A stretch of 64,000 bases of DNA from assembly GCA_020746105.1 (NCBI GenBank), contig CM036630.1:9033840-9097839 (forward strand). Reading direction: 5' to 3'. Position numbers and translations under genes: made by a program. This document shows positions 39,346-51,000 of the stretch, in pieces (position 1 is the stretch's first letter; the number at the start of each line of letters is the position of its first letter). The DNA is from Trogon surrucura (taxonomy: Eukaryota > Chordata > Aves > Trogoniformes > Trogonidae). The notes under the pieces were generated by a model. That model saw nothing but the letters and a program-made list of their open reading frames with translations. It was not told the origin of the DNA and did not search any database.

Positions 39346-40740
39346 CTCATGAAACTTATTTTGAGAAGAAATATAAACTTCAAATAGGTAATCTGTTTAG
39401 AAAAAGTCTTGGTTTGTCTTCTGTACTTTATTAGTGCATGGCAAGTACATCCTCGTACATGGGATCAGGCAGTAAATATTGACTTTGGCCCATCCTGAGT
39501 GCTTATATGCACACAAATACATATCTATGTATTATATACAGTGTGTTTGTGAGAACAACAAGGTACCTAATTAAAGAATTTAATCCCAAATATGCAGAAT
39601 AACAACACTGATGTGTCATTGCAAAGCTCTGCAAGCAGACTGCTGTCTCGGTGTGGACATACTTTCCCATGCCAGCTCGCAATCCTGCAGCCACCCCGTT
39701 ATGGAAGAGGGTCAAACTTTATTTAACGCCCCTTGGCCTCGTCGGTGGACATTTCTGGTATCTCATTGGGCAGGGTGATATCCAGAGGTGGAAGTGCGCA
39801 TCCCAAGTGTCTCACTGCAGTCCATGATTTCCCTGCAGAATTATCATCCTCTGGTGATGATGCACCCACATTGACACCCACCCTCAGGAAAATTTGCAAA
39901 CATCCTTAACTTTCTTCTGTATTCCTACAATTTTGAACAAATTACGTGCAATCTGAAATAGAGAAATACATACCCGGCATACCTTTGATTATACCTGTGT
40001 ATGTTCAGGCAAACCCCTGCGTGGCCCTCAAATACAACCTGGAATGAAAACCAGAACGACCGAGCTCTACGCGTTCCATTATCTGGTTTAAATTTCTGCA
40101 TAATTTTTGCCTCTCTTGTAATTAGTGTGCAAGAGTTCAGACTCAAATAATCTTTTCTTAGATTTTCTTAGCAGTTCTGACCTTCCTGTTTGGACCCATA
40201 AAGCAGACCAGCGTTATGTCTTTTTGCTCTCAGATGATAAAGTGCTTGGCATTTTGCACTCAGCTTATCTCATGCAGTTGGGATTTTAATTATCGACACA
40301 AGTGCCTTCCCAAAGGCTGGATAGTCTTTCAGTATGAAGATTATGCGGGAAAATTAATGGCAGAAAAATGGATGTGTCCCTTTTGCTGTGGTGACTATGA
40401 GCTCTACAAACAGTCACCCTATTTTAATTCTGAAGAACACACTTGCAGTGTCATCTTTAAGGAGGTAAAATATGCTCGGCTTGAGTTTTGTTTTTCTGCT
40501 ATTTTGTGTATCAGAGCATTAAGCTGCCATGTATAGCAGAGCATGTGAGGAATCCAGAGCACAGTCTGTTACCATGCTTTATTTTTTGCACTGTCTGCTT
40601 CCACCTTTCAGTGTTCTGACTTACTGCCGGTTGTTTCAAAGAGCTGCAGTGCATCTGATAGTGTGCGAACCATAACTCCCCGAATCGATGGTGAGATTGC
40701 TACTGAAATAATAGAACCCCTCTAGGCATTAAGCACACAA
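39346..40740. other. Non-coding flank upstream of the UBTD2 promoter
   Basis: AT-rich sequence without a recognised exon or repeat. A 106-codon + frame at 40216-40536 is Cys-rich but matches no zinc-finger spacing I know, and is left uncalled. The 39900-40200 part contains no simple repeat and could be conserved non-coding DNA. Confidence 0.5.
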
Positions 40741-40959
40741 AAGTCAAACTTTTCTTCTCGGGATTGAAGTCTGGTGCCGATTGGCCGAGAAGTACGGATT
40801 TTGCTCAGTTTTAATTCAAACGGACAGCCTGGTAACACAGAGGGGGTGGGCGATTCGCGGGACACACGTTTATCTCGGGATGTACAGGTACTTTCTTCTC
40901 ACGTGCAGACAGAAGTAACACAGGAAAGCCCAGGACTGCACAGTAAGCAAAAATAAACG
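40741..40959 (+). promoter_or_regulatory. Proximal upstream promoter region of UBTD2
   Basis: Immediately upstream of the CpG island there is an inverted CCAAT box (gattggc, 40779-40785) and a perfect E-box CACGTG (40900-40905). Both are common in CpG-island promoters. No TATA box at a plausible distance was seen. Assignment to UBTD2 is by position. Confidence 0.45.
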
Positions 40960-41178
40960 CATCTCTTCGACACTTAAGGCCCAGCGAGACACCCGGCCCG
41001 GTGGGGCCCGCTCGCCCGGGAGCCGCCCGGGGCCCCGCACCTCCCGCACTCCCCTGCTCGGCCCGGCCTTGCCCCGCCCCGCCCACGGCCCGGCCCGACC
41101 CCTGCGGCGGGGCCGATCGCGGCTCCCCGGGGCCGCCCCGCAACTTCCACCCGGGCTTCGCCCTGCCCGGCCGCCCTC

Positions 41179-41206
41179 TCTCCCCCCCCTTCCTCCCTCC
41201 CTCCCT
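41179..41206 (-). other. G-quadruplex-prone tract on the template strand
   Basis: A C-run series on the + strand (a run of C8 followed by three ccct units) gives at least four G3 runs with short loops on the - strand. It lies in the CpG island upstream of the UBTD2 start codon. Confidence 0.6.
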
Positions 41207-41477
41207 GCCGCCGCCGCCCGGGACGGGGTCGCTCGGGCCAGCCCGGAGTTCGGCGGCGCCGGGCGGCGACCAGACCCATCCCGGCCGGCGGGCGGGACAG
41301 GGGGCCGACCCCGACCGGCGCCGGCCGGGGCGATCCGGGGGCCGGGGCGGGTCCCGCCGGGCCGGAGGCGGAGCCGTTCGGCGGGAGGAGGCCGCGCCTC
41401 GGGGGCGGTGTCGCAGACCGAGGAGGCGGCTCCGGAGCCAGCGCGCCTGCCCGGCTGGCGGCGGAGCTCGGTTAACA

Positions 41478-41500
41478 GGGGGAGGGGGGTGGGGGGGCGG
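41478..41500 (+). other. G-quadruplex-prone tract in the UBTD2 5' leader
   Basis: G5-a-G6-t-G7-c-GG on the sense strand, ending about 34 nt before the ATG. The runs permit a four-tract quadruplex with one-base loops in DNA or in the 5' UTR of the mRNA. Quadruplexes this close to a start codon often reduce translation in other genes; here this is inference only. Confidence 0.65.
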
Positions 41501-41533
41501 CTCGGCGGCGGGTCTGCGGGCCGGGCGGGCCCC

Positions 41534-41603
41534 ATGGGCGGGTGTGTGGGCTCCCACCACGACTCCTCGGGCAGCCTCAACGAGAACTCGGACGGTACCG
41601 GAG
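41534..41603 (+). CDS. UBTD2: UBTD2 coding exon 1 (N-terminus only)
   Basis: Encodes the first 23 residues of ubiquitin domain-containing protein 2 plus one base of codon 24. The peptide starts MGGCVGSHHDSSGSLNENSD. The HDSSGSLNENS stretch distinguishes it from the paralogue UBTD1, whose N-terminus is basic. The exon ends in a phase-1 donor, gag|gtgagag, with the intron starting at 41604. Codon 24 would be G plus the first two bases of exon 2, consistent with the Val found there in mammalian UBTD2 as I recall it. The ATG is the first in roughly 650 nt of leader; its -3 base is C and +4 base is G, a mediocre Kozak context. Gly2 with Cys4 suggests possible N-myristoylation and palmitoylation, although residue 6 is Gly rather than the preferred Ser/Thr. 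The family carries a UBTD N-terminal domain and a C-terminal ubiquitin-like domain, encoded downstream outside this window. The protein is described as a ubiquitin-like factor linked to the ubiquitination machinery; its detailed role is poorly defined. Confidence 0.88.
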
Positions 41604-44600
41604 GTGAGAGCCGGGGTTGGGCGGGCCGGCGCCGCGAGAGGACCCCGGGGCGGGCGCTGCGGGCCCGGGGCCTGCGGCGAGGACGGGACCGGCGCCGGGC
41701 GGGGGGAGCCGCGCTGCCCTCACGGCCCCGGGTCGCCGCTCCCGGCTGCGCCGCCCCCGCCCCGCCTCTGCTGCCCCCTCCCCCCGGCCGCCCGGGCCGC
41801 AACTTTCCCGGGGCGGGGGTGGGGGGGGTGTGTGCTGGGCGCCCCCGGGCGATTTACGGCCCCCGGTAGCGCGGCGGGAGGGGTCCCCGGGCGGGCGCAG
41901 CCACGGCGGGCAGAGGCCCCCGCCCCACGGACGCGGCTCCGGCGTGGCGGGGGCTCCGCGGCGCGGCCCGGGGGGAAGCGGCCGGTGAGATAAGGCCGGG
42001 CTGGGGAAGGGGCCTGCCTAGTGCTCCCGAAGTTTGCTTTTGCCTTGGGCTCAGCTCTTTGTGGTGCGCGGAAAATAATTGTTCAGGTAACTTCTCCGGT
42101 CGTGGCACTGCTGCGGGTTTGGGTTTTGTTCTTTCTTTTTATCCTCTCGGAGGAAGGTGGGTGCTTTCCTCCAGCCTCAATCACTCGTGCTGAATAATCG
42201 ATTTCCAGCGGTTCCAGGTGTTCTCACTCGTGTGCGAGTGCACCCCTCCTTAGCCGGCGTAGCTTGGGTGGAAACCCTGCCGCAGCGTAAGCGGCCTTTA
42301 TCCTCGTGTTTTTCTTTACCCAAATGTCTGAATGATTGCTTTTTCAATGTTCTTAGGTTTGTGGACCCCTGGTGTTCTCCAGCTGAGCCGTATATGCTTT
42401 ACAGTCATTTACAGCCTGCCAACAGGACACTTGACTTATAAGTAGTCCTCGCACATGCAGGGTCCGCAGATTTCAGGTGGAAAATTGCTGACCTAGGTTT
42501 GTGTTTTTTCCCCTGTGCCTTATGCAGTATTATTTGTCAGTCTGGTTTTATTTCTGATGCCCCAGCTGATGGTGTTCTGTTACATCAGTGACTTTGCTGT
42601 CATTTCCTAGTGTAAAAAAAAATTGCATCACTTACAATTATATCTGAAGGAACCACCTGCTGTTTAATGCCAGATACACAGTTCGTAGAAATACCAGAAA
42701 ATCTAACTGCCGAGAACTGTGTAGGATTTAATCGCATCCCTGTCATTAAAAGGGATTTTATATCTTTCTCTAGTATGAATCTGCTTTACTCTTCTTCTCT
42801 CTTAAAAAAAAAAAGAAAGGGCGGGGTGAAGAAGTGAGTTCTCTAAAATGCATCTGTATTAAGCAGACTTAGCAACCAGTAGATAATCCCAGCGCGTTAG
42901 TGCGGAAAGGACTGGAGCATAGTAGAAGTCAAAGAAAAAAATTGACAAGAATCATCACATACCCAAAAATTCTTGGCCAAAAAATAGTGTTAAAAGCTAC
43001 TCTGATGCTTGTTCTGAAACCTGCTTCAGTAGCTAGGTGTTAGGAGGTGAGATCATGTCACAGAAATAGCAGCAGTTTAATTTCCTCGCTCTTATCTTGC
43101 TTGTGCTGGTGAATGAATGAGATAGGAAAAAAAAAATTATTGGAGTTTGACTGATATTGGAAAATAGTCTTATTACACACCCAGTAGGCTGGGCAGCCTC
43201 CATCCAAGTTGCCTGCAGAGTGCTGTCCCAGACGTGCTTACTGGGAGCGTGTTCCTGCTCGGTGTTTGCGCGGTGTGACACTGCTGCTTTGGGGTTAAAC
43301 AACCTATTGTGCTCAGTGCATTGGAACAGCAGCTGGGTTTTTCGAGATACAAGAGATGCGAAATGCATGTCAGCTGGCTCGTGTTGATTCATGCTCTAAG
43401 GATAGTGTGCCTTAAGGTTGTCTTGCTGAAGTGAGAAGTGATGAAATTTCAGTTGAATTATGGGTTTCTTAGGACTGTCTTAAGCAGTCAGCTACAGTGT
43501 GCAATAGCCTGTTTTGTAACGTTACGTATCTGTTTCTACCTCTCAACAAGGAAAAAAGGGGGTGTAGGTTAAGCTAAAAAAACCTCAGAATATCTTTTAT
43601 AACTCTAACTCCCGAGATGTCCAAGTCCAGGCTGCGCTAATTCTTAGTTTTACAAATTCCTCGAACATGCCCATGCCAAGTATGAAATCTGACTTGATCT
43701 CTCGAGGGAGCTGGTCTTGAGGCGTCAGCAAGTGAACCAGCTGAAGCACAAGTGAACACGGTTTGGAGAGTAAACCTGTGCAGAAAGATGACTTATTCCT
43801 GTTTCCCATATAAGGCTCATTTCCTCCAGCTCCTGGGCTGTGACCTGGTCTCGTGTATTTGCTTTCAGATTGCTCAGTGAGTAGGATGAGATCCTTTTAT
43901 AAGTCTCCAGAAGGTTGTTTTGAGACAGAAACATCTCAGTTCCAACCAGAGCATTGCCAGTGATAGACTTACTTTGGGGAGGCTTTGTCTTTTCCCCAGA
44001 ATGGAAAAGTTTTGTGGAGAATTAGAAGTCATTGCAAGACTGCGGAGACAGTAATAGCAGCCCTTGATGCTGTGTAAAAGTGGGAGCCAGGTCTCGAGTC
44101 TAATTTCATACTGGTCTCAGCCTATTACAGTGCTGCGTGGAGCTGGTGAGATCTCGCTCAATTGTGTCACTGGAGTTGAGATGAGGATTTGTCATGTCAC
44201 ATCCTCGTATTCTCCTTGGTCCTTTTGTCAATCACTGGCACTTCCCGTTACTTTTCTGCTGCTCAGCAAAGCTGACAGCGTGCCCTGACCACATGTGCTT
44301 CCATTGTCTTTTACTATTGGTGTTTCTCAAGGCTGAGATGCCTTTGTGTGCCCGGAAAGCTGCTTAATGTACCCAGGTGTGCCTGTGTGTAAGTTTGAGT
44401 TAATGAAAAATACCAGCTCTCCTGTGTGCGCGTTTTGGCTTATTGCATGTTTCTGTTCACATTGACCAAAGCGAGAGGAGCTTGTTCCTTAACAAGAATT
44501 AAACAGATGCTGCTCTGCCCATCCTGTTGGAAGTGAAATGGTCTTTGCAGATTGATACCAGCTGTTTCATTATCACTGCTCTGTTTAGTGAGTTTTCATT

Positions 44601-45929
44601 TCAGCAGAATATTGTTTGTTGTGTTTGGGGAGAGTTCCTGTATTGGCGCTTGGTGTGTTGCGGTGCAGCAGAGCTCTGTTGTGGTGGGTGGGTGTCCTGG
44701 ATGGCAATAGGGATTTACTGATGACTCTTTAAAGGAGATACAAAGAGGAATAAATGGTGATTGTTTAGTGATTTACAGGCATAGTATTTCCCCCCCCACC
44801 CCATCCTTTGGCTCAGCTGTCTCCCATCTGATATTCCAAGCTTTCAGGAGCTGAGCACCACGCTTGCTGTGTGTTGTCAAGGGTGACTGAGTTTCTGCAG
44901 GACAGTGAGACTTGGGGAGAAATAGCTGTTCTCTGGCCACTTACCGGTTATGTGGCTTCTTCAGCTGCGTGTTCAGAAGAGCATTGGGTTTGGAGTTAAC
45001 TGCTGGAAAGCTCTGCACTTGTGCCTGTACGTAAGATATAATAGCTGATGGGGTATGTTTAGCATCAGCAGAACTTTCATTGCCAACTTGCCATCCCCAC
45101 AGGTGAGTCCTTTCTGGAGGGCTCTTAAATTTCTTTTCTTTCTTTGGAGGGGAACAGTGGGAAGGAAAAAGGGAAACATGAGCCGGTTCATTTTCTTCTG
45201 GCAAACTCTTACCCCTATTAGAAGTTGCATATTACTTTGTCTTACTTGATGAAGTTCGGTGAGACAGTTGTTTGTGTGGAATAACGAAAGGGCAGGAAAT
45301 CCAGTGTGTAGAAGTACGGGCATGACAAGTCATTACAGATTAAGCCTTTTGGCTGCAGCTGTCTGATTGCTGCTGCGCTCTCCTTGACGTGATGTTCGCC
45401 TGCCTGCTGGAGTTCTTATCGCCCTTCTTTGTTATAAAAGACGGGGATTCTGTTTGAAATTTGTCTTCTTTACCGCTGCCCCTATCACACAGCGGTGATA
45501 ATAAGGACAAGTGGAAATAGGGCTGCACATTTCATGGACGCGCTAGAATGGGAGATTATTAAAAATAAGAATTTCTCCTGCACTATTTGATGCAGTACTA
45601 GAGCTTCATTAACTTCTAGGAAGCCAAATATTGCACTCAACCTCTGCTTTTGATAACTGGGCAACAGTTTCTTAAATATTTTCTTTAGAGTGCTGTGCAG
45701 TGCTGCATATCACATGTCTAATTTGAAGTTACAATAACTGCTTTCATGGTGCTTCTATGGAAGACTGACCAGGGGAATTTGCATATTAAGTAGTCAGATT
45801 TGTTGCTCACAATTGGACTAATACAGTAGGGCTATGCACAGCTTGCACGGGGGGGTTAAACAAGCGTCCCGTGACTGAGCAGTTAATAGCATTTGGTGCC
45901 TACCCCTTGTGTCAGAGCATACAAAGGAT
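41604..45929 (+). other. UBTD2 intron 1, 5' part
   Basis: The intron begins with the consensus donor gtgagag. The CpG island continues to about 42010 and holds a second sense-strand G-run cluster (41810-41828). Beyond that is ordinary intronic sequence, with A runs at about 42805-42815 and 43129-43138. No further exon, and no peptide resembling the conserved UBTD exon-2 region, was seen. Confidence 0.75.
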
Positions 45930-46030
45930 CTCCCGCTTCCAGACTGCGCTTTGCAGCGGGGTTCAGCGCCTGGTCGCGAGCTGTGACGGTGTGTGCCTGC
46001 GCACGGCACCTCGCGGGGGTGTCATTGCTG
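45930..46030. promoter_or_regulatory. Small intronic CpG cluster
   Basis: By hand count, about 11 CpG dinucleotides fall within 120 bp (45901-46020), against a CpG-poor intronic background. It includes tgcgcacg (45998-46005), which resembles half of an NRF1 site. It could be a minor alternative promoter or enhancer of UBTD2, or simply a hypomethylated patch. It is too short to meet usual CpG-island criteria. Confidence 0.35.
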
Positions 46031-47610
46031 TCTGAGGGAGGGAGCTCCAGGCTTCGAGTAGTTCCTGCTGTTTTGTAGTGCAACCCTGGAATAGGGTGCT
46101 GGATATACTTTTGCAAAAGGGATATCAAGTCAGAGCGGGTGCTGGCTGTTAGGCCTTACTGTGACGCGCTTTTTAATTTTTTTTTTTTTAAACGGAATAC
46201 TAAGAAAAGCTTAGCATCTTAAAACTGGCTCTGAATTTCTTATGATTTCTGCAAGAGTAGTGTGGTTTTTATCAGGACTTTGAGTCAAAGTAGCCTTTAA
46301 TGACTCTGTTTCCTATGGGCTGGGCACCCGCAACCTCCCTGAGATTATTAGTGTGTGCTGAGAACGCCCCATAATTCCGTGCCAAGTACTTTTCTACTGG
46401 AATATCATTTTGATTGTATGACGCTTTTTCATTTGTAAACTAATAGACTGTTTTGTTTTTCAGGTGATAATGAGTAAGTCTTAGAAAATGAAATAAGGTG
46501 TTATTTTTGCTGTTAATAAGGGCTGATGAGCACAGCTGTTTGGTTTCCTTTTCGGCTTTGTTCCTATAAGTAACTGTTTGTTTGGTTTCTAGAGAAAATG
46601 ATTTGTTTCGCTTTCTTTATTTGGCATTTCAGTGTTGAAAGCAACAAGGTTCTCCTTCGCTGAATATTAAACACAGTCAATTGAAAGTTCATTGTGCTTT
46701 GGAGAATTTTGATAAATGGAAAATGTTATTAGTTGACTGAATAAACTCTAAAGAGCGGTGATCCACTCTTACTGCAGCAGGTAATAGGATAGCTATTATT
46801 TTTCATGTGGAAGTTGAATAATATAATTCATGAGTCACAAATTATAATACAGTTGAAGCCAGAAATAAAGATTTGCCTTATAGTTAAGTCTTGCCAATTC
46901 CTGCAAGTCGTCTTGGAGGTACAAAGAAGGATTGAGTTGGCCACAGCTGGTCTGGTTACCCAGCTCCTGGAAAGAAAAGACAAATATCTGGAAAGCTTCT
47001 GGCCAGATGACTGTGTTTGAGAAACTCCTCCTTTGCTGTTTTGTAAGTAAATAAAGGATTGTGGTACTTACAGGGTTTAATGTAAAAAGCACTTTCACCC
47101 TGTCTTGTTAGACAAGGATGTGTATAAGTCAGTTACGTTTTAAGGCAGTTATTTCCACTTTGCTACCTCTGCTTCATTGCATTGAAAGTCAGACTTCCTT
47201 TGGTGCAAAATGCCTCAACATAGGCTTTTTTTTTCCTCCCTTAGTCCCTAATTTTTTTAATATTTTTCACTTTTTTTTTCAAGTTGCTTATGTCTGTTAC
47301 AGGGAAGTAAATGTACTAGCCAATAGGTGCTTTGTGATCCTCCCAATTCTTTCTCACCAGACCTAAAATGACTTTTTTTGAGTGTGACTGGTGCAGTGTG
47401 TCCATCCTCTCCTGCAGACAAGCCAGATCTTCGTGCATCTGCAGCCATGCAGCGTGGCTTTCCCAAGTACTGCTCTGAAAGAAGATACGAGAAGAGCTTG
47501 GTTTTCCTTCCTCTGAGAAGAGGTGCAGCTGGATGTGTGACAATGAGCTGTCTCTTCCCAGAGGCAGTGGCACCCCTGTCTTGGGAAGGGAAGAGCATTT
47601 CTGGGGGGGA
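46031..47610 (+). other. UBTD2 intron 1, middle part
   Basis: AT-rich intronic DNA with T runs at about 46178-46190 and near 47227 and 47270. No exon or RNA gene recognised; the open frames are short and unremarkable. Confidence 0.6.
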
Positions 47611-48022
47611 CATAGAATCATTTGGGTTGGAAAATACTTTTTAAGATCAAGTCTGACTGTTAACACTGTCAAGTCCACCACTAAACCATGTCCTGAAGTG
47701 CCACATCTACACCTCTTTCAAATATCTCCAGGGATAGTGATTCGATGGGCAGCCTGTTGCAGTGTTTAGACCCTTTCAGTGAAGAAACTTTTCCTGATAC
47801 CCAGTCTAAACCTCCCCTGGTGCAACTTGAGACTGTTTCCTCTTGTCCTGTTGCTTCTTACGTGAGAGAAGAGACCGACCTCCACCTTTCCACAACCTCC
47901 ATTCAGGTAGTTGTGGAAAGTAATAAGGTCTCCCCTGAGCCTCCTTTTCTCCAGGCTGAACAACCCCATCTCCCTCAGCTGTTCCTCCTAAGACTTGTCC
48001 ACCACCTTTGCTGTCCTTAGTT
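47611..48022 (-). mobile_element. CR1 LINE 3' end, antisense to UBTD2
   Basis: Starts with 'catagaatcatttgggttgg', the reverse complement of the CR1 3' terminus, and continues co-linearly through the well-known avian CR1 3' region: 'aagtccaccactaaaccatg', 'gtgccacatctacacctctt', 'ccctttcagtgaagaaac', 'ctaaacctcccctgg', 'ctcttgtcctgttgctt' and 'tctccaggctgaacaacccc'. It stops in the 'agacttgt...' block, so only about the last 410 bp are present, as in most CR1 copies (5' truncation). It has no reverse-transcriptase coding sequence. It is fairly well preserved, hence younger than the remnants at 7441 and 32830. Confidence 0.96.
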
Positions 48023-51000
48023 CTGCCACCCGTGTGGCACCTCTTAGGAGCGTAGTGCTGAAGTGACAGCTTAAAGGCAGGAGCTGTTGATTCACCATTT
48101 TTCCTACATGTAGGTGCTCCAAGTGAAGTTTGTGGGGTTTATTTTTCTTCCAGCTGGAGGCTCAGTAGGACTCTTTCTTTTGCAAAAGTTACATTATGAA
48201 ATTGGGCCTCTCTAAATCCCCCTAATTCCGCTTTTAAAAGCTGCTTCATTTAGACTGCTGTAGTCCTTGTAGAATTGTAGTGAAAACAAGAGTAAGCAGG
48301 TGGATGAGGTGCTCTTCTGGGCTCTCTCGCCCGTTTGAAATGCCGAGTTTCAACATATGGAAAGACACTGACCTCGGGTGGGTGCCAGGGCGATGGGAGG
48401 GCTGTGTGCGCATGGTGGGCTTTCAGAGGCATCTGCTTGCTTTGTTTACTGAAAACCTTTGGGCTCTGTTTGCTCACAGCTGAGCTAAGCCTTTGGCATT
48501 TGTGTTGTGACTTGGCAGGACGGGTGAATCCGTGTGTCGGGAGCGAGCACGTGGGCGGCGTCAGATCCTCTCACTGGGGATCCTGTGCCACGACTGCTGG
48601 TCCCACTCTTGGGAGACTGGTGCTGGGCATCGCTCAGCATGGGAGTGCAGCGAGAGCGATGAGGCTCAGTTACTGGAATCAGAAGGGAAAAGGCCATGAA
48701 GTGACCCATTCTGTGAAGCAGGTGGAGTACAAGGAAGAATAAAAAAGCTCAAGTCAGTAAACTGGTTTCTGGCCGTTGAATGAAATGCTTTACTTACACT
48801 CTGAGGTTTTTGGTTATAGCTTAATCTCCTACCTAGATGTTGTCTTGCTGAAATATTAAGATTTAAAGAAAGGGAAGTGTTCCACTACTTGGGTAGCAAA
48901 AGAAGTGCAGGTTTTAGGTGTGTGTTTGTCTTGTTTTGTTTAGGGGGGATTTTTTTTAAAGAGGAAAAAAAGGAGCTTTCCCCTCACATTGTAGTTGTAT
49001 TTCCAGTGTAAAAAATGCAGAATTTAATTCAGTGTTTCATACTGAGTTACTAAGATCAACAAAGTGATACATCCAAAAGCTGTGGGTGTGCTTGTCGCAC
49101 TGCTTGTACAGTCAATGGAAGACACCCATAGCATAGTACGTAACTTCATATCTCACTGTCTTGACCTGTGCGCAGTAAAATATGCGGCATGTCTCGTGTG
49201 GTTTACTTAAGGTTCAGCTAGAACTTGAGTTTTGCATTTGCTGCCTTCTGCTGACCCAGTGGTGAGCTCAGTGCCGTTAGCCAGGTAGCAGCTTTCTCTT
49301 CTGGCACGCTCAGATTGGGTTTGTACAAATGAGAGATGGACCAGAGGTGAGGTGGTGCAAACTGCATAAAGGGAGTTTGTTCCATTTCCAACCTTTGAAG
49401 TAAATTAAACCTATGTCTTAAATGCTGAGCTGGACTGGCGTTTCTTAGGCTACCTTAAATATTTAAAACTACATAAGTAGCCTGTCATCCCGAGACTTTC
49501 ACGGTACTGAGAGATGCAGGGGCACTCCAGGTTCTGCAGGTAGTAAGTGCATGAGCAATTAATACTTGCTGTCAGTTTGTAGGAGCTGTTCTACAACCAG
49601 TTGACCTATTAGGACCTAATGTAAATCATTTGAAAATTCTACTTCCTAAAGTAGAAATACTTGTGGGGATGGGGATCCTTGCTGCAGAGCTTCCCTATTA
49701 GATCACTTTAACAGCTCCTCCCTTCTCCTTTTTCTCAATGTCTTTTTTCTCATCTCCCCCCTCAGTGAACATGATTTAAAAGGCAAAATTCAAAGCCCTG
49801 CTTGAAAGCCACTTGTGGGAGGACATGGGCACAGTTCTGAAGAAATGATTTTTTTGCTTCTGTAGAAACTCAGATGTGCTGGAGGATTTTTTACATATAT
49901 ATATGTGGATATATATATAAAAAGACATCCTTGTGCTGAGGTGGAAGGGAGACGGTTTGAGGAGTTTCTGCTCTATCATGTGGTTTTCCCATGTTCTTGG
50001 ACATGAAAGAAAAGGCACTTTACAAATGGTAGTGAAGAGTGCTTCACTAGTTTTCAGCAAGAACAGGTGCTGCCCGGGGGGGGGAAAGATTAGAGACTAA
50101 AATGTGAATGTGTATCATACAGTGCTATAGATTGCATGTTATCTTTGCATGTGTTAAACAGGGAAAGTTTACCTTTAAAACATGTATGTATATATATTCA
50201 ATCTACTGTTATTGACACTTTTTCATAAGTAACTGAAATATTTTTCATAAAATGAAATTGTAAACACTTTATAGTTTGTAACAGTTTGCCGTTATTACAA
50301 ATGTAAAGACTTTAATTCTCCTGGTTCAGACAACATGTTATGCAGGAAGGCATTTGGCACCTCTTCCCATTTGGAGAATGCTCTCAGGGCCCGAGATGGC
50401 ATCAGGAGCAGAGTACAGCAGTTTGGGGTTGGAAGCTTGTTACCTTCGTGTTCTTAAAATTCAGTCATGGAGCTCAACTCCTGCTCTCATGCTGTGATCA
50501 AGGGCACTCTAGATTCATGAGAACGATCTCTTGTGGCATTTACTTTGTTGCTTTACTTTTCTGCCACAGAGCTATCATCTCCTGTGATTTCTTGTCTGTA
50601 TGGGTAAATACAGTCTTTTTGTAAAAGAGCACCTTCAAAATAGCAGATAGTAGCTGCAGCTGGCAAATGCCCTTTTCTCCTGACAGTTTGTTTGTGGGGT
50701 TTTTTTTTGGTTTTGTTTTTTTTTGGCAAGGTGCTGCTGCTTGAGCACCTGAGCCTACAGTAGAGCATCAGCAATCACAGGGCAGTCGGTGGCTGGTGAA
50801 AAGGTAAATGGTTCAAGTGAAAATTGCTAATTCACATGCTTCATGTGTACTGCACAAAATGTTTCTTGGCAAAGGCGTAGGGAAATGTTGCATATGTCAT
50901 ACATGCTGGCCTTCCTAATGCCTTCAGTGTGTTTTGAGATTAATTTGCTTCATCTCTGCTGCAGGTAAAAGCTGCCTGTGTCAAAAGAATGCCTCTGATG

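Larger units (their letters stand above)
40960..42010 (+). promoter_or_regulatory. CpG-island promoter of UBTD2
   Basis: The sequence switches abruptly at about 40965 from ordinary composition to very high GC with frequent CpG, and returns to background after about 42010, with a weaker shore to about 42300. GC boxes for Sp-family factors are visible at 41071-41084 (overlapping ccccgcccc) and 41344-41351 (ggggcggg). There is no TATA box, consistent with dispersed initiation. The island covers the presumed 5' UTR, coding exon 1 and the start of intron 1. Long open frames on both strands here (up to 330 codons) are a by-product of GC-rich sequence lacking stop codons. The exact transcription start cannot be read from sequence. 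Confidence 0.9.

Noticed and set aside
40216-40536. Cys-rich 106-codon frame near the promoter
   Set aside because: The cysteine spacing fits no zinc-binding domain I know, and there is no evidence of transcription or conservation in the sequence itself.
40811-41802. Antisense open frames of 249 and 310 codons across the CpG island
   Set aside because: Pro/Arg/Gly/Ala-rich translations caused by stop-poor GC-rich DNA; no family resemblance, and they overlap the real UBTD2 exon.
41001-41993. 330-codon + strand frame in the CpG island
   Set aside because: Starts at a non-ATG codon, is in a different frame from UBTD2 and has the same GC-composition artefact.
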